Assembly: GCA_003116875.1 (NCBI GenBank)
Contig: BCKT01000017.1
Coordinates: 124,001-188,000, forward strand
Length of the DNA: 64,000 nt
Source: Takashimella koratensis
Taxonomy: Eukaryota > Basidiomycota > Tremellomycetes > Trichosporonales > Tetragoniomycetaceae
Reading direction: 5' to 3'
Made by a program: the position numbers and the translations under genes. Each line of letters starts with the position of its first letter. Position 1 is the first letter of the stretch. The notes below the pieces were generated by a model. That model had not been told where the DNA came from. It made no database searches and was given only the letters and a program-made list of their open reading frames with translations. Of the stretch, positions 53,400 to 64,000 are shown one piece after another.

Positions 53400-54711
53400 C
53401 TATCGACCACCCCTTCCACCAACGATCCTATCCACCGCCCTCTTGACCAGCTTGCTGTACTGTATATTGACGCCAACACCAAGAGACTTGGCACCAATCT
53501 TCTCAGATGCAACTGTGATCCTCAGTTGAACTATGCTAGGGTTGCGTGCAATGGCGAGAAGATGGTGAGCGATAACGGTGGTATCGGGCAAGGCGAAACG
53601 AGGCCAAATCGGGTTTAGCCCTTCAATGTCGGCGTCAGAGACAGGGATGACAAGATGCAGGATAACCTTGTCCAGTAATGGAGCGGGCGAAACGGAGGAT
53701 GGCGGCGGAGGGTTAAAGTCTTCTGGGATCGACACTGGTGGTAGATGGGCGACGCGGACACGAGTAAACTTGGACCAATCAACGTCGAATGCGAGTTGGG
53801 TGATTGAACATGGTTCGTAGTCGGTCAAATCTGCTGCGTCGACCTCGAGAACCTCCAACAACGGCATAAACTCGGCGATTCGTTTCAGGTCGTTGGCAGT
53901 TGCCCCATCGCAGTCCTCAATCTCGAGCGAACGGACCTTGTCGAGAGCCATGGTGTTCTTTTCTTTCTTTCCAAACGCGTCGACGATTGGGCCTAATGTA
54001 GATTCCGATAGCCAAAATTGTAAATTGACGCAGTTGCTCGTGTGTACACGATTGGAGCCAGTGGCAGGTGGTTTGCGCAGGATCAAGGGAGCGTCGGTCA
54101 ATCCGCCTGATATACGAACGGTATACTCCTCGGTGATGCGCCATTCACGCGGGATTACTTGGAGATACGCGTGACGACTCCTCGTAATCGGAACCTCTTC
54201 CCACGCCTCGTCCTCGCATTCGTAGGTGAAGCTGTGAGGGCGAACAGTCACTGCTCTCGGAGCTTCCAAGCTCCCAGGTGGATCCAGTTGGATCTTAAAT
54301 TTTGGGTACGTGACGTTGGTGAGATTGGGAAACATTGCCAGTAGGTCTGCTACATCGGGGAGCGGACGCTCCGTCTCCCAGTTCCAGACTGTGTACGATT
54401 TGACCGCGTCGCGATAGATTTGGTACCGATCCTGTATGGGTTAGGGAGATAGCCGGTACTTCACTCACCGAGTTCACCGATGTATCAACACTCTGCACAA
54501 CCATCAGCTCCGAGATGAACTCCTTCCAAATTAGGGGTACGGCTTGTTGAAAGAAAGACTTTTCGATCGTCAACAACCGTGTGAGCTGCGGTTTGGTGAG
54601 GAGCGACATGACAAGGTATCGAAGCTCGGGGATACGCCAGACCCGCTCCGCCGAAGATGGCCCCGGAAGGGTCGATATCGGCGCGGATGCAGTGGGTGTC
54701 GAGGCTGGCAT
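53400..54711 (-). CDS. F-box-like protein, family member 10
   Basis: Predicted 424 residues. Exon 1 (54469-54711, 81 residues) has a Pro/Ser/Thr-rich leader, then S-A-E-R-V-W-R-I-P-E-L-R-Y-L-V-M-S-L-L-T-K. A 37-nt phase-0 intron (54432-54468) leads to exon 2 (53400-54431) beginning D-R-Y-Q-I-Y-R-D-A-V, with M-F-P-N-L-T-N-V-T and I-A-E-F-M-P-L-L-E-V-L-E-V. The C-terminal Cys motif of the family is absent (I-A-R-N-P-S-I-V-Q-L-R-I at the equivalent place). The 5' flank runs into G-homopolymers and an assembly gap. Confidence 0.8.
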
Positions 54712-54818
54712 GGCTGGTGGGAAGAGAGCGATGTAGAGACTTGTGTTTCTTTTCCGTGTTTTTTATCGCCGGACGAATCACGTGCGAAATCTTGCACGGA
54801 AAATACCACCGACGTGTG

Positions 54819-55012
54819 TGTGGGGGGGGGGGGGGGGGGTAAAGTGGCACATAGCATGGGGGGGGGGGGGGGGATCACTGGTTGTCGCATCAGGGGGGGG
54901 GGGGGGGGNNNNNNNNNNNNNNNNNNNNNNNNNNNNNNNNNNNNNNNNNNNNNNNNNNNNNNNNNNNNNNNNNNNNNNNNNNNNNNNNNNNNNNNNNNNN
55001 NNNNNNNNGGGG
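54819..55012. repeat. Three poly-G runs and 100-N assembly gap
   Basis: Three G homopolymers of about 15-18 bases (about 54822-54839, 54859-54873 and 54893-54908) are separated by short unique sequence. They precede exactly 100 N (54909-55008) and four more G. As at 11.4 kb, the gap lies just upstream of a minus-strand F-box-like gene (start 54711). Confidence 0.95.
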
Positions 55013-55819
55013 TGGAATTGGAGATAAGTTGAGCATGAAGAGAGACCGAGGGTTGCAACTTGCCAAGGATTAGAACTTTCTGATTTTCTTCCGGGGTGGA
55101 TGCCTGGTGAATGGGGTGGAGACTGACCCTCGTGAGGCTGATGGAGAGGTGGAGGTGGAAGACTTCGTGGTCGAGAAAGACGTCGTGTTTCAGGACGTAG
55201 ATTTCGTTGCGCCAATCGCATCGCTCCCCGATCGCTTCCGTCCTGCTGATGGACGACATAACATGCTGATAAGTGGAGGGGAGAGTCCGGAATCACGCCG
55301 TCGGAACCTGCAACTTGCCTTGAAGGACAGGCATGCCGTCTCCCAAATAATGCTAGGAACAGAGTTGAGCTCTCACGAACCACAACCCGAGTCATGGGTA
55401 GAGACAAGTTTGCTCAGAGCCACATGAGACCGGGGAACATCACTATTTAGGGAACGAGTTCAAAAGAAACAATGTGTATCAGCCCGGGCGACCTCTGTTC
55501 TCCACAACCTGCTTTATAGCCTTGTCCACTTTGTTCCCATAACAAACCCGGACACAATCTCCGTTACATTTTTTGAGTCAGATGCAGCAACAAGCTGGAT
55601 TGAAACTTTACTTAGATCACAAGCGATGGAAAGGATATGACGCGCTATCGCTGTAACAAGGAAAGGGAAAAGACAACCCCGTGACATCAATGTCGAAATA
55701 AGATCGAACTTGAGACTCTTGATCGTTTGCGAGGAAGTGGAAAGCGTCGAGACCAAGTACCGGTCGGAGGAGACCAAGAAGGAGGGAGGGAAGAATTTTC
55801 GTCGTCGGGGAAGGGGCAA
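55013..55819. other. Intergenic, nothing firm
   Basis: About 800 bases right of the gap. Open frames on both strands are short and interrupted; a possible family trace on the minus strand could not be aligned convincingly. The right end leads into the F-box-like relic. Confidence 0.35.
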
Positions 55820-56065
55820 CGACGGGAGCCTTGGTGGTCTAAAGGCTCTCGACCTCTTCGCCAGCTGGGAGGGCGTGACTTCAGCTTTGCTGGAGGTTGG
55901 AGGCAAAGGGTGCGCTTTCGAGGTGAGAGCCGAGTGGATGTATCATCACCAAGGGGACGACTGAGAAGAGTCATCGACAACGCACAGCGAGAGGGGTAAA
56001 GAGATACTACTCGCAGAGCTGGAACCGAGACAGTGGTCCGTCTATCAGGTGGAGCATAGTTGTAT
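55820..56065 (+). pseudogene. C-terminal relic of an F-box-like paralogue (plus strand)
   Basis: Encodes L-E-V-G-G-K-G-C-A-F-E-V-R-A-E-W, close to the C-terminal D-I-G-G-S-G-C-A-Y-E-I-T-A-S-W of the 56185-57882 protein. The frame stops at TGA near 55962-55964. In another frame similarity continues as E-L-E-P-R-Q-W-S-V-Y (compare V-L-E-Q-R-E-W-P-V-Y). No N-terminal part is present. It lies inverted and tail-to-tail with its apparent parent. Confidence 0.65.
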
Positions 56066-56184
56066 AAAATGTTGGCTTTTTATGCCATAAGCTCCCCTAC
56101 ATTTTCTCGCTTGGCGGTGTCGTCGGTGCAACCGTGTCAAGAGCCAGGCTGCGACCCATCACACGCACAAGTCCCGCCCTAGTG

Positions 56185-57882
56185 CTACAGCTCGCCTATA
56201 TACACCGGCCACTCCCTCTGCTCCAACACCTCGATCAACGCATCCTGCCCATCATTCCTATACTTCATCGACCGCTCCGTAAACTGTTCGTCCTCATGCC
56301 AATGTGTCCACGACGCTGTGATCTCGTAAGCGCACCCGCTTCCCCCAATATCACACATAAGCGAGGCTACGTCCGATAGATTTGCGAGTCGGTCGTTATC
56401 GGGGATCCCACAGTTGTCCCTCTCGCCCCATCGGTCACGACGCGTCTTCTTTCGCTTGGTCTTGGCCGGTTTCGCCTCGTCGCAGGGTAGGTAGAACCAG
56501 ACGTTGAGCTTCTCGAGGGGCGTTGACCAAGTCGCCAAAGGTTGCTCGGGTTTATCGAATGGCGTAGGCTTGGCGCAGATGAAGAGTTCGCGCAAGTGAG
56601 GGAACTTGATCACCCAGTCGTATTGAAGTACATCGATGATGTCGGGGATGAGAATCGATTGAGAATCAAAGGGCGAACCAGAGTCTTCGTCGTCCTCAAA
56701 CATGATATTGAGCGAGCCGAGTGCCGGGAAGAGATGGGCAATGGTATCGAGATCCTCGATGTTCCAGCTCGAGACAGTAGCGCTGAAAACTTTTGCCTCA
56801 ACAACCAGCTCTGGTGTCTGCGCGACAAACGCCGTGCAGGAATTAAGAGATGCGCCAATGTACATCCCCACGTCGTTTAGCCGGACCGTCACGGCCGGGT
56901 TCGGTTCACGGCCGTTCCAGAAAATCGTGCCCATCGTCGTTGGTGACCCGTCATCACCATCTTCGATTTCGTCAATGGACTCAAAGTGCATGCTGTACCA
57001 TTCAATGACTTTCCAACCGTCTGGGATGAACTCTGCCTTGTTATCGTTGTATGGCTGAGTCGGGAGACCAGGCTCCATCGAGACAAAGTGGTGAACCTAG
57101 CGTTGCGTCAGCGATGTGGGCGGGCAGAGGAACAAGGAGAGGAGCTAGGAAGAGGCTAAGCAGAAGGTCAAGCACCAGACGAGTTCTGATCTAGAACACA
57201 GTCTGACCCCTCTTCACCCCACCGCAAGACCCAACGCCAAGGAGCCAGAGCAGATCACTCACCATATCGATGGTAGGTGGGAGACCCAAGGCGTTGCCTG
57301 GCCGAGCGCGAATACCGATACTTGGTCGACCGCCGTATCTGAAAATGTTGATGACGTTGGGGAACTTTTCGATCAAATGGGGGATGGGTCGTAGGTCGAA
57401 TGGTTTGCGAGGGATATGGGTACCGTGGCAGGATAGCCATCGAACGGATCGAAGGTAGATTTTTTGTCGCTCCTGAGTGCGTCAGTGCAAAGTTGACAGG
57501 AGCAAACAGCTCAACTCACTGGAGAGACATCACGGTCAAGCCAGGCATCACGCAGGAAGAACGACTTGTACAGGGATGGTACAGCAGCATCGAACGAACC
57601 CTTGCTGAGAAGGAGGATCTTGTGCAAGTGTTTTGGTTTGACCAAAAACGAGCATATGTGGGTCCGTAGTTCGGGTATATCCCAGACACGGGCGGCAATC
57701 TCAGAAGTGGACGAAAAGAGAGTCGGTATCGAAGTAGGCTGGGATTCGGGTTCAGGGGATGGAGTAGGGGTCGTGAAAGTTGAGGAAGGAGCGGTGAAAT
57801 GCGTAGGACCGACGATATGTGTCCCTGCAGCGAAATTATGGACGTCGCTCCAGTCGCTCCAGTTCTGGTCGTTCCAGGACAT
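56185..57882 (-). CDS. F-box-like protein, family member 11
   Basis: Predicted 494 residues in three exons: 57520-57882, 57263-57472 and 56185-57096, with introns of 47 and 166 nt, both phase 0. Exon 1 has a 65-residue Ser/Thr/Pro-rich leader absent from most paralogues, then A-A-R-V-W-D-I-P-E-L-R-T-H-I-C-S-F-L-V-K, the best F-box-like match in the window. Exon 2 contains K-F-P-N-V-I-N-I-F. Exon 3 contains I-A-H-L-F-P-A-L-G-S-L-N-I, a basic K-T-K-R-K-K-T-R-R insertion and the family motif G-G-S-G-C-A-Y-E-I. The extra intron and length make it the most divergent intact member. Confidence 0.8.
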
Positions 57883-58121
57883 GGCGAGGGGGTAGGTGAG
57901 GGTCTAGTCTGGATGGAGAGAGTGGGTTCGGTGGTGAGAGGGTAATGTTGAAGCGGGACGTGACCAGGTTTCGCGTTTAATGGATCAGAAATACTAAAAC
58001 CCGGCCACATCTACCCAATCAAATGTCTATACGGCACACCCCTGTTTCCAGCTACCTGTGCTCAACCTCTCCTTGTCTCCGTCATCCATCCTCACAACCA
58101 CCCCGCTCACCGTTCCGCACC
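57883..58121. other. Divergent promoter interval
   Basis: About 240 bp between the F-box-like gene at 57882 and the SIKE-type gene at 58122, transcribed apart. Pyrimidine-rich toward the right; no element identified. Confidence 0.4.
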
Positions 58122-59610
58122 ATGTCCCGCCCCATCTACTTTGAAGAAGAGCTCGTCAAGGTCTGGGAACTCGTCGGTGAACTATCAGGTAAACCGCGAT
58201 CGCTTGGGCTTGGGGCTGATGGGTAGAACAATTGAATAGTAATCGAGCATTGCTGGAGCAACTCAAGTCGAGGTCGCATAATGTCAAGGTGGGTTGCAGA
58301 TGGGGTTACATGGTCTCCACGGTCAGCTCCGTAGCTCACGGTGTGAACAGGGTCAAGCGGCACATGTCGGTACTGGCTTTCCCCTGAGGCGGTTCAACGT
58401 CGATATCTCAGATGGTGCGGTCAACGACTTCACCCTCTCCTTCCTCTTCCCATCACGCGACCCCTCCCTCCAACTTTACCTTCTCTTCTCATCGTCCCTC
58501 TCCTCGACCCCAATCTGCGGCCTGTCCATGCTAACCCACGACAGAGGAATTCCACTCCGAGCTCGAAGCATTCTCATCCCACCTTGTCCTCGAGAACCAA
58601 AACCTGCAACATGAAAATAAACAGCTCAACGGGTTGTTGAGAGAGTACGAGCAGACTTTGGAGGCGGTGATGACCAAGTTTCGTGGTGTCGCAGTGAGTG
58701 TGAAAGTCGTGCTCTGCAAAGACCAATCTTGCTAACACAATCGCAGGCCGCATCTCAACAACACGAGCTCTCTCTACATTCTTACTACACCTCTCTGCTC
58801 CAAACCCTTCAAACCGCGCACTCCTCTGCAAAGCTTCACGACGACACATCCCTCTCTCTCCTCCTCACTCGCCTCTCCACTCTCATCCGCGCGGCGATGC
58901 GTTCCATGGGCGGTGAAGACCTCGATTTCGACTTATCCTCCATCCCTGGTCTTGCCCACTTGCACGACGATGCGCACCCTTCTGAATCCTCTTCCTCCCC
59001 CACATCCTCTCCTGCCGTCTCTATCGCCCGCGGTGTAGCAACAACACGGAGCACCACTGGCTCTCTCGCACCATCTCGGCGCGCTCCGTTTCCTGGTTTC
59101 GTAGGCGCCTCGTCGGGCGGGTACGTGGGCCGCGATGGGCAAGGTGACTGGGCAATGGCGCGAGAAATGGAGATTGAACGACTCGAAGCTGAAAATCGAG
59201 AACTCCGACGTATGCTTCAAATCGCAGAAGAAGTACCTACCGACCAACCGGCGCCCGAAATCGAGCACAAGTCGCCTGAACCAAGTGAGACGAGGCGGAA
59301 GAGTAGTTTGACGATGGAGGAACTCGAAGCGGATGCGGAGAGGGAAGAAAGGCAAGAAGAGGATATGATTAGAGAGATTAAAAACTTGGCTGGAGGTGGA
59401 GTGAGTGTAAGAGTGGATGTGACGGATCCGCTAGGGGAACCAGTAGGTGCCCTGGGACCGGCACTGGGAGACGATGATAGAGGGTTAAAGGTATCGGGGA
59501 TTCCAAAGAAACCGTTGTTGGATGAGTCGGTCCTAGGGTTTAGGGCAGAGAATGAAGGTGAAGTGTCGCCAGATAACGCTATTGATGATGCCGAGTTTGA
59601 TACGATTTAG
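58122..59610 (+). CDS. SIKE/FGFR1OP2-family coiled-coil protein, STRIPAK component
   Basis: Start at ATG 58122; first exon 58122-58188, then several short exons spliced to E-Q-L-N-S-N-R-A-L-L-E-Q-L-K-S-R-S, E-E-F-H-S-E-L-E-A-F, L-E-N-Q-N-L-Q-H-E-N-K-Q-L and E-Q-T-L-E-A-V-M-T-K-F-R. The middle has R-L-S-T-L-I-R-A-A-M-R, and later I-E-R-L-E-A-E-N-R-E-L-R-R-M-L-Q-I. This order matches FGFR1OP2/SIKE in animals and the fungal striatin-complex-interacting protein Sci1, which bind the STRIPAK phosphatase-kinase complex. A Ser/Pro-rich linker separates the coiled coils, and the C-terminal 130 residues are acidic and family-unlike. No catalytic domain. Function inferred from the family. Confidence 0.75.
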
Positions 59611-59780
59611 GCAGGTGTATATTAGGTCTGTGAATGGTATATGTATATTGATGACGATGGGTTGAGAAAGTTCAGGACAGGCGGACATTGGGCAAAGCGG
59701 ATCTGAAGGAGTGATGTAGTACGGACGGAAGTGCATGAAGTACAGCGTTCATGGCATTGTCTATGAACGACTCTATGCGG

Positions 59781-61859
59781 TCAGATCATATTTCCTCTGT
59801 CCCTTCGCCTTCTTTGCGCTCCCCACGGCACGTCCTCTGGCGTGGCCGTTTGATCTCTCCCAAACGCCCTATCATCAACCACCTCCATCCCGTCTCCTCT
59901 CTCCGGTCCCAGTGAAACTCCAAACCCAACCCCCATTCCCAGCCCTAGTGCACTCCCACTCCCACTTCCTATCCCCGCGGCGTTTGTACCTGCCACACTA
60001 CTGCCCACGCTCTCTCTCCCTAGTCCCAAGCTAGGTCCCGCAAAGACCACGCTCCCGTCTAGACTCTCGTGTGCTGTATCGATAGCCGGTCGGCGAGCCC
60101 TACGCCCCCTGACGGCGCGTAAGAGCCTATGAGAAGGTTTAAGTGGAGTTTCGTCGTCGTATACCGATTGTGGGAGGGAATAGATAGAAGGAAGTGATTG
60201 ACGAGAGAGCCAAGGTGGAGATTCGTCCATTTTTGGGTGGTAGTGCGATGCTTCAGGGAAATGGATGGGAGAGATGGTAGGTCGTGGAGGTCGGTCAGGG
60301 GGTGGAGAAGGTCGTGACGATTCAGCAACGCTGTAGATAAATGGAGGACTACGGGGTTCGTCGTTGAATGAGAGACTGGTATCGGTATCGGCGGAGGCAG
60401 AGGGTAGGTTCAGAGGGACAGGGTCGATAGTCACGTTCCTCCCTTGTCGAGTAAACGCAGGAGTCGAAGAAGGCACGTCGAACGGTGTAGCAGGGTACAC
60501 AACAGTCCCTAGTTGGGGCTGACGAGCATGTACAGCCCAAATCGGGGTAGGCATCTTCGGTACCGACCGACGAAGGAGCGCAGCAAAGGAAGATGTCCTT
60601 TTACGTTTCTCGAGCACGTATGCCTCGGAATCGGTCTCGGCGAGTTCTAGGTTCAGGTCAGAGGGAGCGGGAGAGGGAGGGCGGCGGAGACGTAGCCAGG
60701 AGAAGTAGGCGGTGAAGATGCGCCTGTCGGTAAAGGTGACGATAAGGAGGATGACACCAGGTGCGCCTGGTCGAGTTAGATTGAGATGTTCAGATCAGAA
60801 ACAAGATAGTCGACAGCAGTCTTGGGGTAGGAGGAGAACGTTGTGACTTACATTCAAAGGCCCTGGGCCACCAGTCTTCACTCCACCACACTTGTTCACA
60901 AACGAGATAGGCGATCGTGAACAAGCTGCAAGCTGTCAATGTCGCCGTAGCGAGGTAATCCCTTGTCGAGGTTCTGATCCCAGGTGTCGGGTGGTCCTCT
61001 GTCGAATAGAGTGAAGCGAAAGTGAGAAAGGTGAGTACCAGTGTTGCCATACACGGTATCGCCAGGATCCCGATTCGTACTATTGCCGAGTTAAGCATCG
61101 GGCGGACGGTGGAGGTGTAGGAGAACTTGCTTACCGAATCGCCACCAGTCTCCATGAGGTCGACAATAAAACCCCCACCAGATCCCAAGGTTGTCCGACT
61201 TGCCATGTGCCGCCCAGTCCACAAGCGTAGGGATCACAGGGATCAAAGCGTAGATGTAGGTAGCTGAGATGAGGGCGGCAGTGCGTGTGGTGCTGAATGG
61301 AGAAGGAGTGGGGTTTTTGGGTGTAGCAAGGGCGATATAGGTCGTATATGAGATAGTTGAGAGATGAGATATAGTAGCTGTGGTGAAGAATGTGTTCCTG
61401 AAGAGGTGAGTACGATCACGTTTTTGAAGGGAAAGATGAGCTGAGTTTATGGAGACAAGGACATCGAGAGGGGTAGAGAAATACCAAGAGAGGGAGGGAA
61501 AACTCACAAGATCGTACTCGCATCACAAGGTAACCTACCACCTCCGCGTTGGTGAGTGACAAGATCGAGGCCTACGAGACCCGACTTGATAAGAAGGCAG
61601 ATGATGAGTGAGATAGTAGGTGGGCGAAGACATGTAGAGTAGGGAATGGCGGAGAGGGTAGTAGGGAGGAGGTACGGAGGGAGAACGAGGATGAGGAGTG
61701 GGCACGATGCGAAGGAGATGACTGAGGTTGTTAGCGGTACTGTTCGGTAAGGAAGGCGGGCAGTACAGATGTGCGAGGAGAGACGTTGGAGGTCGGGGAG
61801 GGAAGAAGGTGAAGGGTGAATTTACCTTTGTAGATCGTCCAGGCGATCTCGAGGGTCAT
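59781..61859 (-). CDS. Seven-segment membrane protein with long C-terminal tail
   Basis: Starts at ATG 61859 (M-T-L-E-I-A-W-T-I-Y-K). After splicing about five exons I count seven hydrophobic segments, centred on V-I-S-F-A-S-C-P-L-L-I-L-V, T-I-S-L-I-I-C-L-L-I, A-T-I-S-H-L-S-T-I-S, S-A-T-Y-I-Y-A-L-I-P, G-I-L-A-I-P-C-M-A-T-L-V, T-L-T-A-C-S-L-F-T-I-A-Y and G-V-I-L-L-I-V-T-F. A tail of roughly 290 residues, Ser/Pro/Arg-rich then Gly-rich, follows. The topology suggests a fungal G-protein-coupled receptor. A short L-P-C-D-A-S-T after segment 2 recalls the C-D-I-S-T of Ste3 pheromone receptors, but the rest does not match, so I leave the family open. Splice joins were checked at three of the introns. 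Confidence 0.65.
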
Positions 61860-62767
61860 AGTGAATTACAAAAGGCTCGAAGACGGGGTTTTGAGACGGG
61901 AGAGTCGTCAAGACTTGTCCTTCAACCAGTTAACTGGGCGTGTCGGTTGCGTGTTACTCGTGTGCGAGCCGCTTGAAAGAGAGTGAATGTCGAGAGGGTC
62001 AAATTAACGGCCTGCCGAGGACGAATGAGACGGGAAGAAGGATGAAGAAGTATGGTAATGAGTCGAGAAGAGAACAAGAGATGACTTGTTCGCCCTCGGA
62101 GGTAGTTGGCAACGCTGTAACCGCAGTCGACAAGTAGTGATCATTGGCATTGAGACGGATAGCTACAATCATCAAGGGGAGTGGGTGATAAGTGACCAGT
62201 CAGTATACCGTAGGTTTACAGGTTCTAGACCTTGTGATCAATAGCGTTTCAGTCACATGGCAACGATGGCTCGTTGCGCTGCCTTGGAATAGCAATCAGT
62301 AGTCGTGTGCGTATTGGGGTAAGAAGAGGGGTGAGAAGAGAGCGTCAGAACTTGGTCGTAGTCTGGCTCTGGGACAGAGATGGACACCCGTGCTCGTTGT
62401 CAAGGCGATGGGTGTTGAACCGTGCAAGGAGGGTCTGCCGAGCTGATCCGAGCTTGCTCCAACTTACTTACTGAGTCGAAACTGGATCACGAACCCCCAT
62501 CTGCCCTTGCGGCGACCTTGACTAGTAACCAACAAGATCAGGTCAAGACTCGTCAAGACCACTGAACGATGCTGCGAATCCAAAATCCACAGTCCTCTTC
62601 GGCGATGACCAATTTCAAGCCGGGCGTCGGTGTCTCGATTCAGGCACGGTTCAATTTTTTTTTTTATCGCCTGGCTGGTGGTTTGAATTTTCACGTTTGT
62701 TGTCATCCCTCCACTCCATCATCCACCACCACCTCCCCACTTGCCTACTTTTTCAGCTCAAGACCCC
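61860..62767. other. Divergent intergenic region, nothing recognised
   Basis: About 900 bases between the membrane-protein gene and the TPR gene. Contains a T12 run near 62655-62666. No RNA or coding frame recognised. Promoters of both genes must lie here. Confidence 0.5.
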
Positions 62768-64000
62768 ATGGCACGGACGAAGAACAAGGCAAGGCGGGGG
62801 CAAGGTAAAGTCAAGCCCGAAGCATCCGAGTCTTCACCCTCCGTCTCCAGCCTGATCGGTACGTCTCACTCCCTCTCTTCATGTCATAATCTCTCCCAGC
62901 TTGTCTACCTCGTCTCATTTGATAAACCCGTCGCTGATCTGAATCTAGATAAAGCACACTCGTTATTGGCACAGAGCAACTTTGAGCTCGCGATTCAGTT
63001 CTTGGAACGAGCTTGTCAAGTCGATCCGAGCAATGTCGAAGCCAGGGAATTGTTGGGTGTCGCTGAGCTTGAAGGGGGAGATGTGGAGCGAGGAAGAGAG
63101 GTGAGTTGAGTCACATCCGAGGGGCACGGATAGGTGCGGCGAGGGTTATGCAATCATCCATCTGTGGGAACCGCGCACATCGAGGTTCAGACATCCCTAG
63201 GCAACTCCAAGAGCTGTCTGTGCCTGTGCTTTGGATCAAAGAGAGAAGATAACACTAACCACGATAATCACAGCACCTCCTTCGCCTCTTCCCACCACAC
63301 ACTGCATCCCCACCATCCTCCCCTTCTCCATACCTATACCTCGCGCAATCCGCTTCCGACGCCCAAGAAGCACTGGGATACTACTCCGCCGCAGTCTCGA
63401 TGGTCGAGCAGAACATTGCGAAAGCGGCCGGGTCGAAAGGGAAGGGGAAAAGTGTAGTGAAGATGGAAGAGGGACCAGAAGCGCAAGAGGCGCAAGAGGC
63501 TCATGAGGAAGAAGAGAGGAAGATGGCTGTCAGTGCGTTGGTGGCTATGGTAGAGATTTGGATGTCGGATTTGTGGTGAGTCCGGGTTTGGGATTGGTTA
63601 GGTCAAGAAAGGACATGGGAGATGAGAGGAAGAGGAAGAGGAGCAGACAGCTTAGTAGATCAGAATTGAAATGATCTGGAGGTGCAGGACGAGGGGAGAC
63701 GCTGACATAGTACACGACCTTCTATAGTTTCGAAGAAGCCGCATCAAGCAATTGCGACGCCCTTATCGCGCGGGCAATCACGATCTCGCCAAATGACCCA
63801 GAAGCGAGACTGTCACTTGCTTCGATCCGGATGAGCCAGAGTAAATTTGACGAGGCGAAGGAGATTGTTCAAGGGTTGTATAGTGAGATCGAGGGGAGGG
63901 AGTCTTGTGAGTTACTCGAGTCTTTCCATTATCGCCCCTTGATAGGAGAACAATTAAACAAGTTTGGACGCTGGTGGAAAACGTCGCTAACATGCCACAG
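62768..64000 (+). CDS. TPR protein, Acl4-like ribosome assembly chaperone (partial)
   Basis: Begins at ATG 62768 with a basic tail (M-A-R-T-K-N-K-A-R-R-G) and runs past the right edge of the window, so the 3' end is missing. After an intron it reads D-K-A-H-S-L-L-A-Q-S-N-F-E-L-A-I-Q-F-L-E-R-A and N-V-E-A-R-E-L-L-G-V-A-E-L, TPR repeats. Later exons give L-Y-L-A-Q-S-A-S-D-A-Q-E-A-L, V-A-M-V-E-I-W-M-S-D-L and N-D-P-E-A-R-L-S-L-A-S-I-R-M-S-Q-S-K-F-D-E-A, typical of yeast Acl4, the dedicated chaperone of ribosomal protein uL4 (Rpl4). Assignment rests on pattern recognition of the TPR order and the M-V-E-I-W-M-S-D-L motif. Confidence 0.7.

Noticed and set aside
1..64000. CRISPR arrays, prokaryotic operons or bacterial ribosome-binding sites
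   Set aside because: The sequence is clearly eukaryotic with spliced genes; no array of regularly spaced repeats was seen.

Overview
This window is nuclear DNA from a filamentous or yeast-like fungus, most probably a basidiomycete. The support is direct: compact genes interrupted by many very short GT-AG introns with CTGAC/CTAAC branch points, typical fungal housekeeping genes (TEL1, MAK16, MPP6, MED4, THOC7, PRE2, PIG-S, eL33), and a fungal tRNA-Lys. I cannot place the genus. Two 100-base runs of N, both inside long G homopolymers, show that this is a draft assembly.

Region 1 (about 0.6-20 kb) is an accessory, duplication-rich block. It holds about nine members of one divergent F-box-like family, mostly on the minus strand in head-to-tail array, several clearly broken. 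It also holds an inverted pair of alanine-rich coiled-coil genes (2.2-4.1 kb), a two-domain GFA/CENP-V-type protein (11.9-12.8 kb), and a tandem pair of genes carrying an unrecognised domain (16.7-19.2 kb). The same F-box-like family returns at 51.6-57.9 kb with three more genes and two relics.

Region 2 (about 19-51 kb) is conserved core genome: a GLTSCR1-domain protein, an ARO8-like aminotransferase, a tRNA-Lys(CUU), a DUF1365 protein facing PIG-S, THOC7, proteasome beta-5, an MFS sugar transporter, an LPA-acyltransferase-like protein facing a DUF1640 mitochondrial protein, MAK16 divergent from the latter, MED4 divergent from MPP6, ribosomal protein eL33, and an 8.5-kb TEL1/ATM kinase gene. 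Between the transporter and the acyltransferase lies a 1.75-kb gene-poor stretch with a tandem repeat of telomere-like CCCTAA motifs and one copy of a dispersed repeat whose second copy sits beside the F-box-like island at 51.9 kb.

Region 3 (58-64 kb) carries a SIKE/FGFR1OP2-type STRIPAK component, a seven-segment membrane protein with a long tail, and the 5' part of an Acl4-like TPR ribosome-assembly chaperone that runs off the window.

The most interesting features are the birth-and-death F-box-like family (shared phase-0 intron and a C-terminal G-G-x-x-C-x-Y-like motif), the uncharacterised coiled-coil paralogue pair, introns clustering at 31 nt, and microexons of 5-7 nt.
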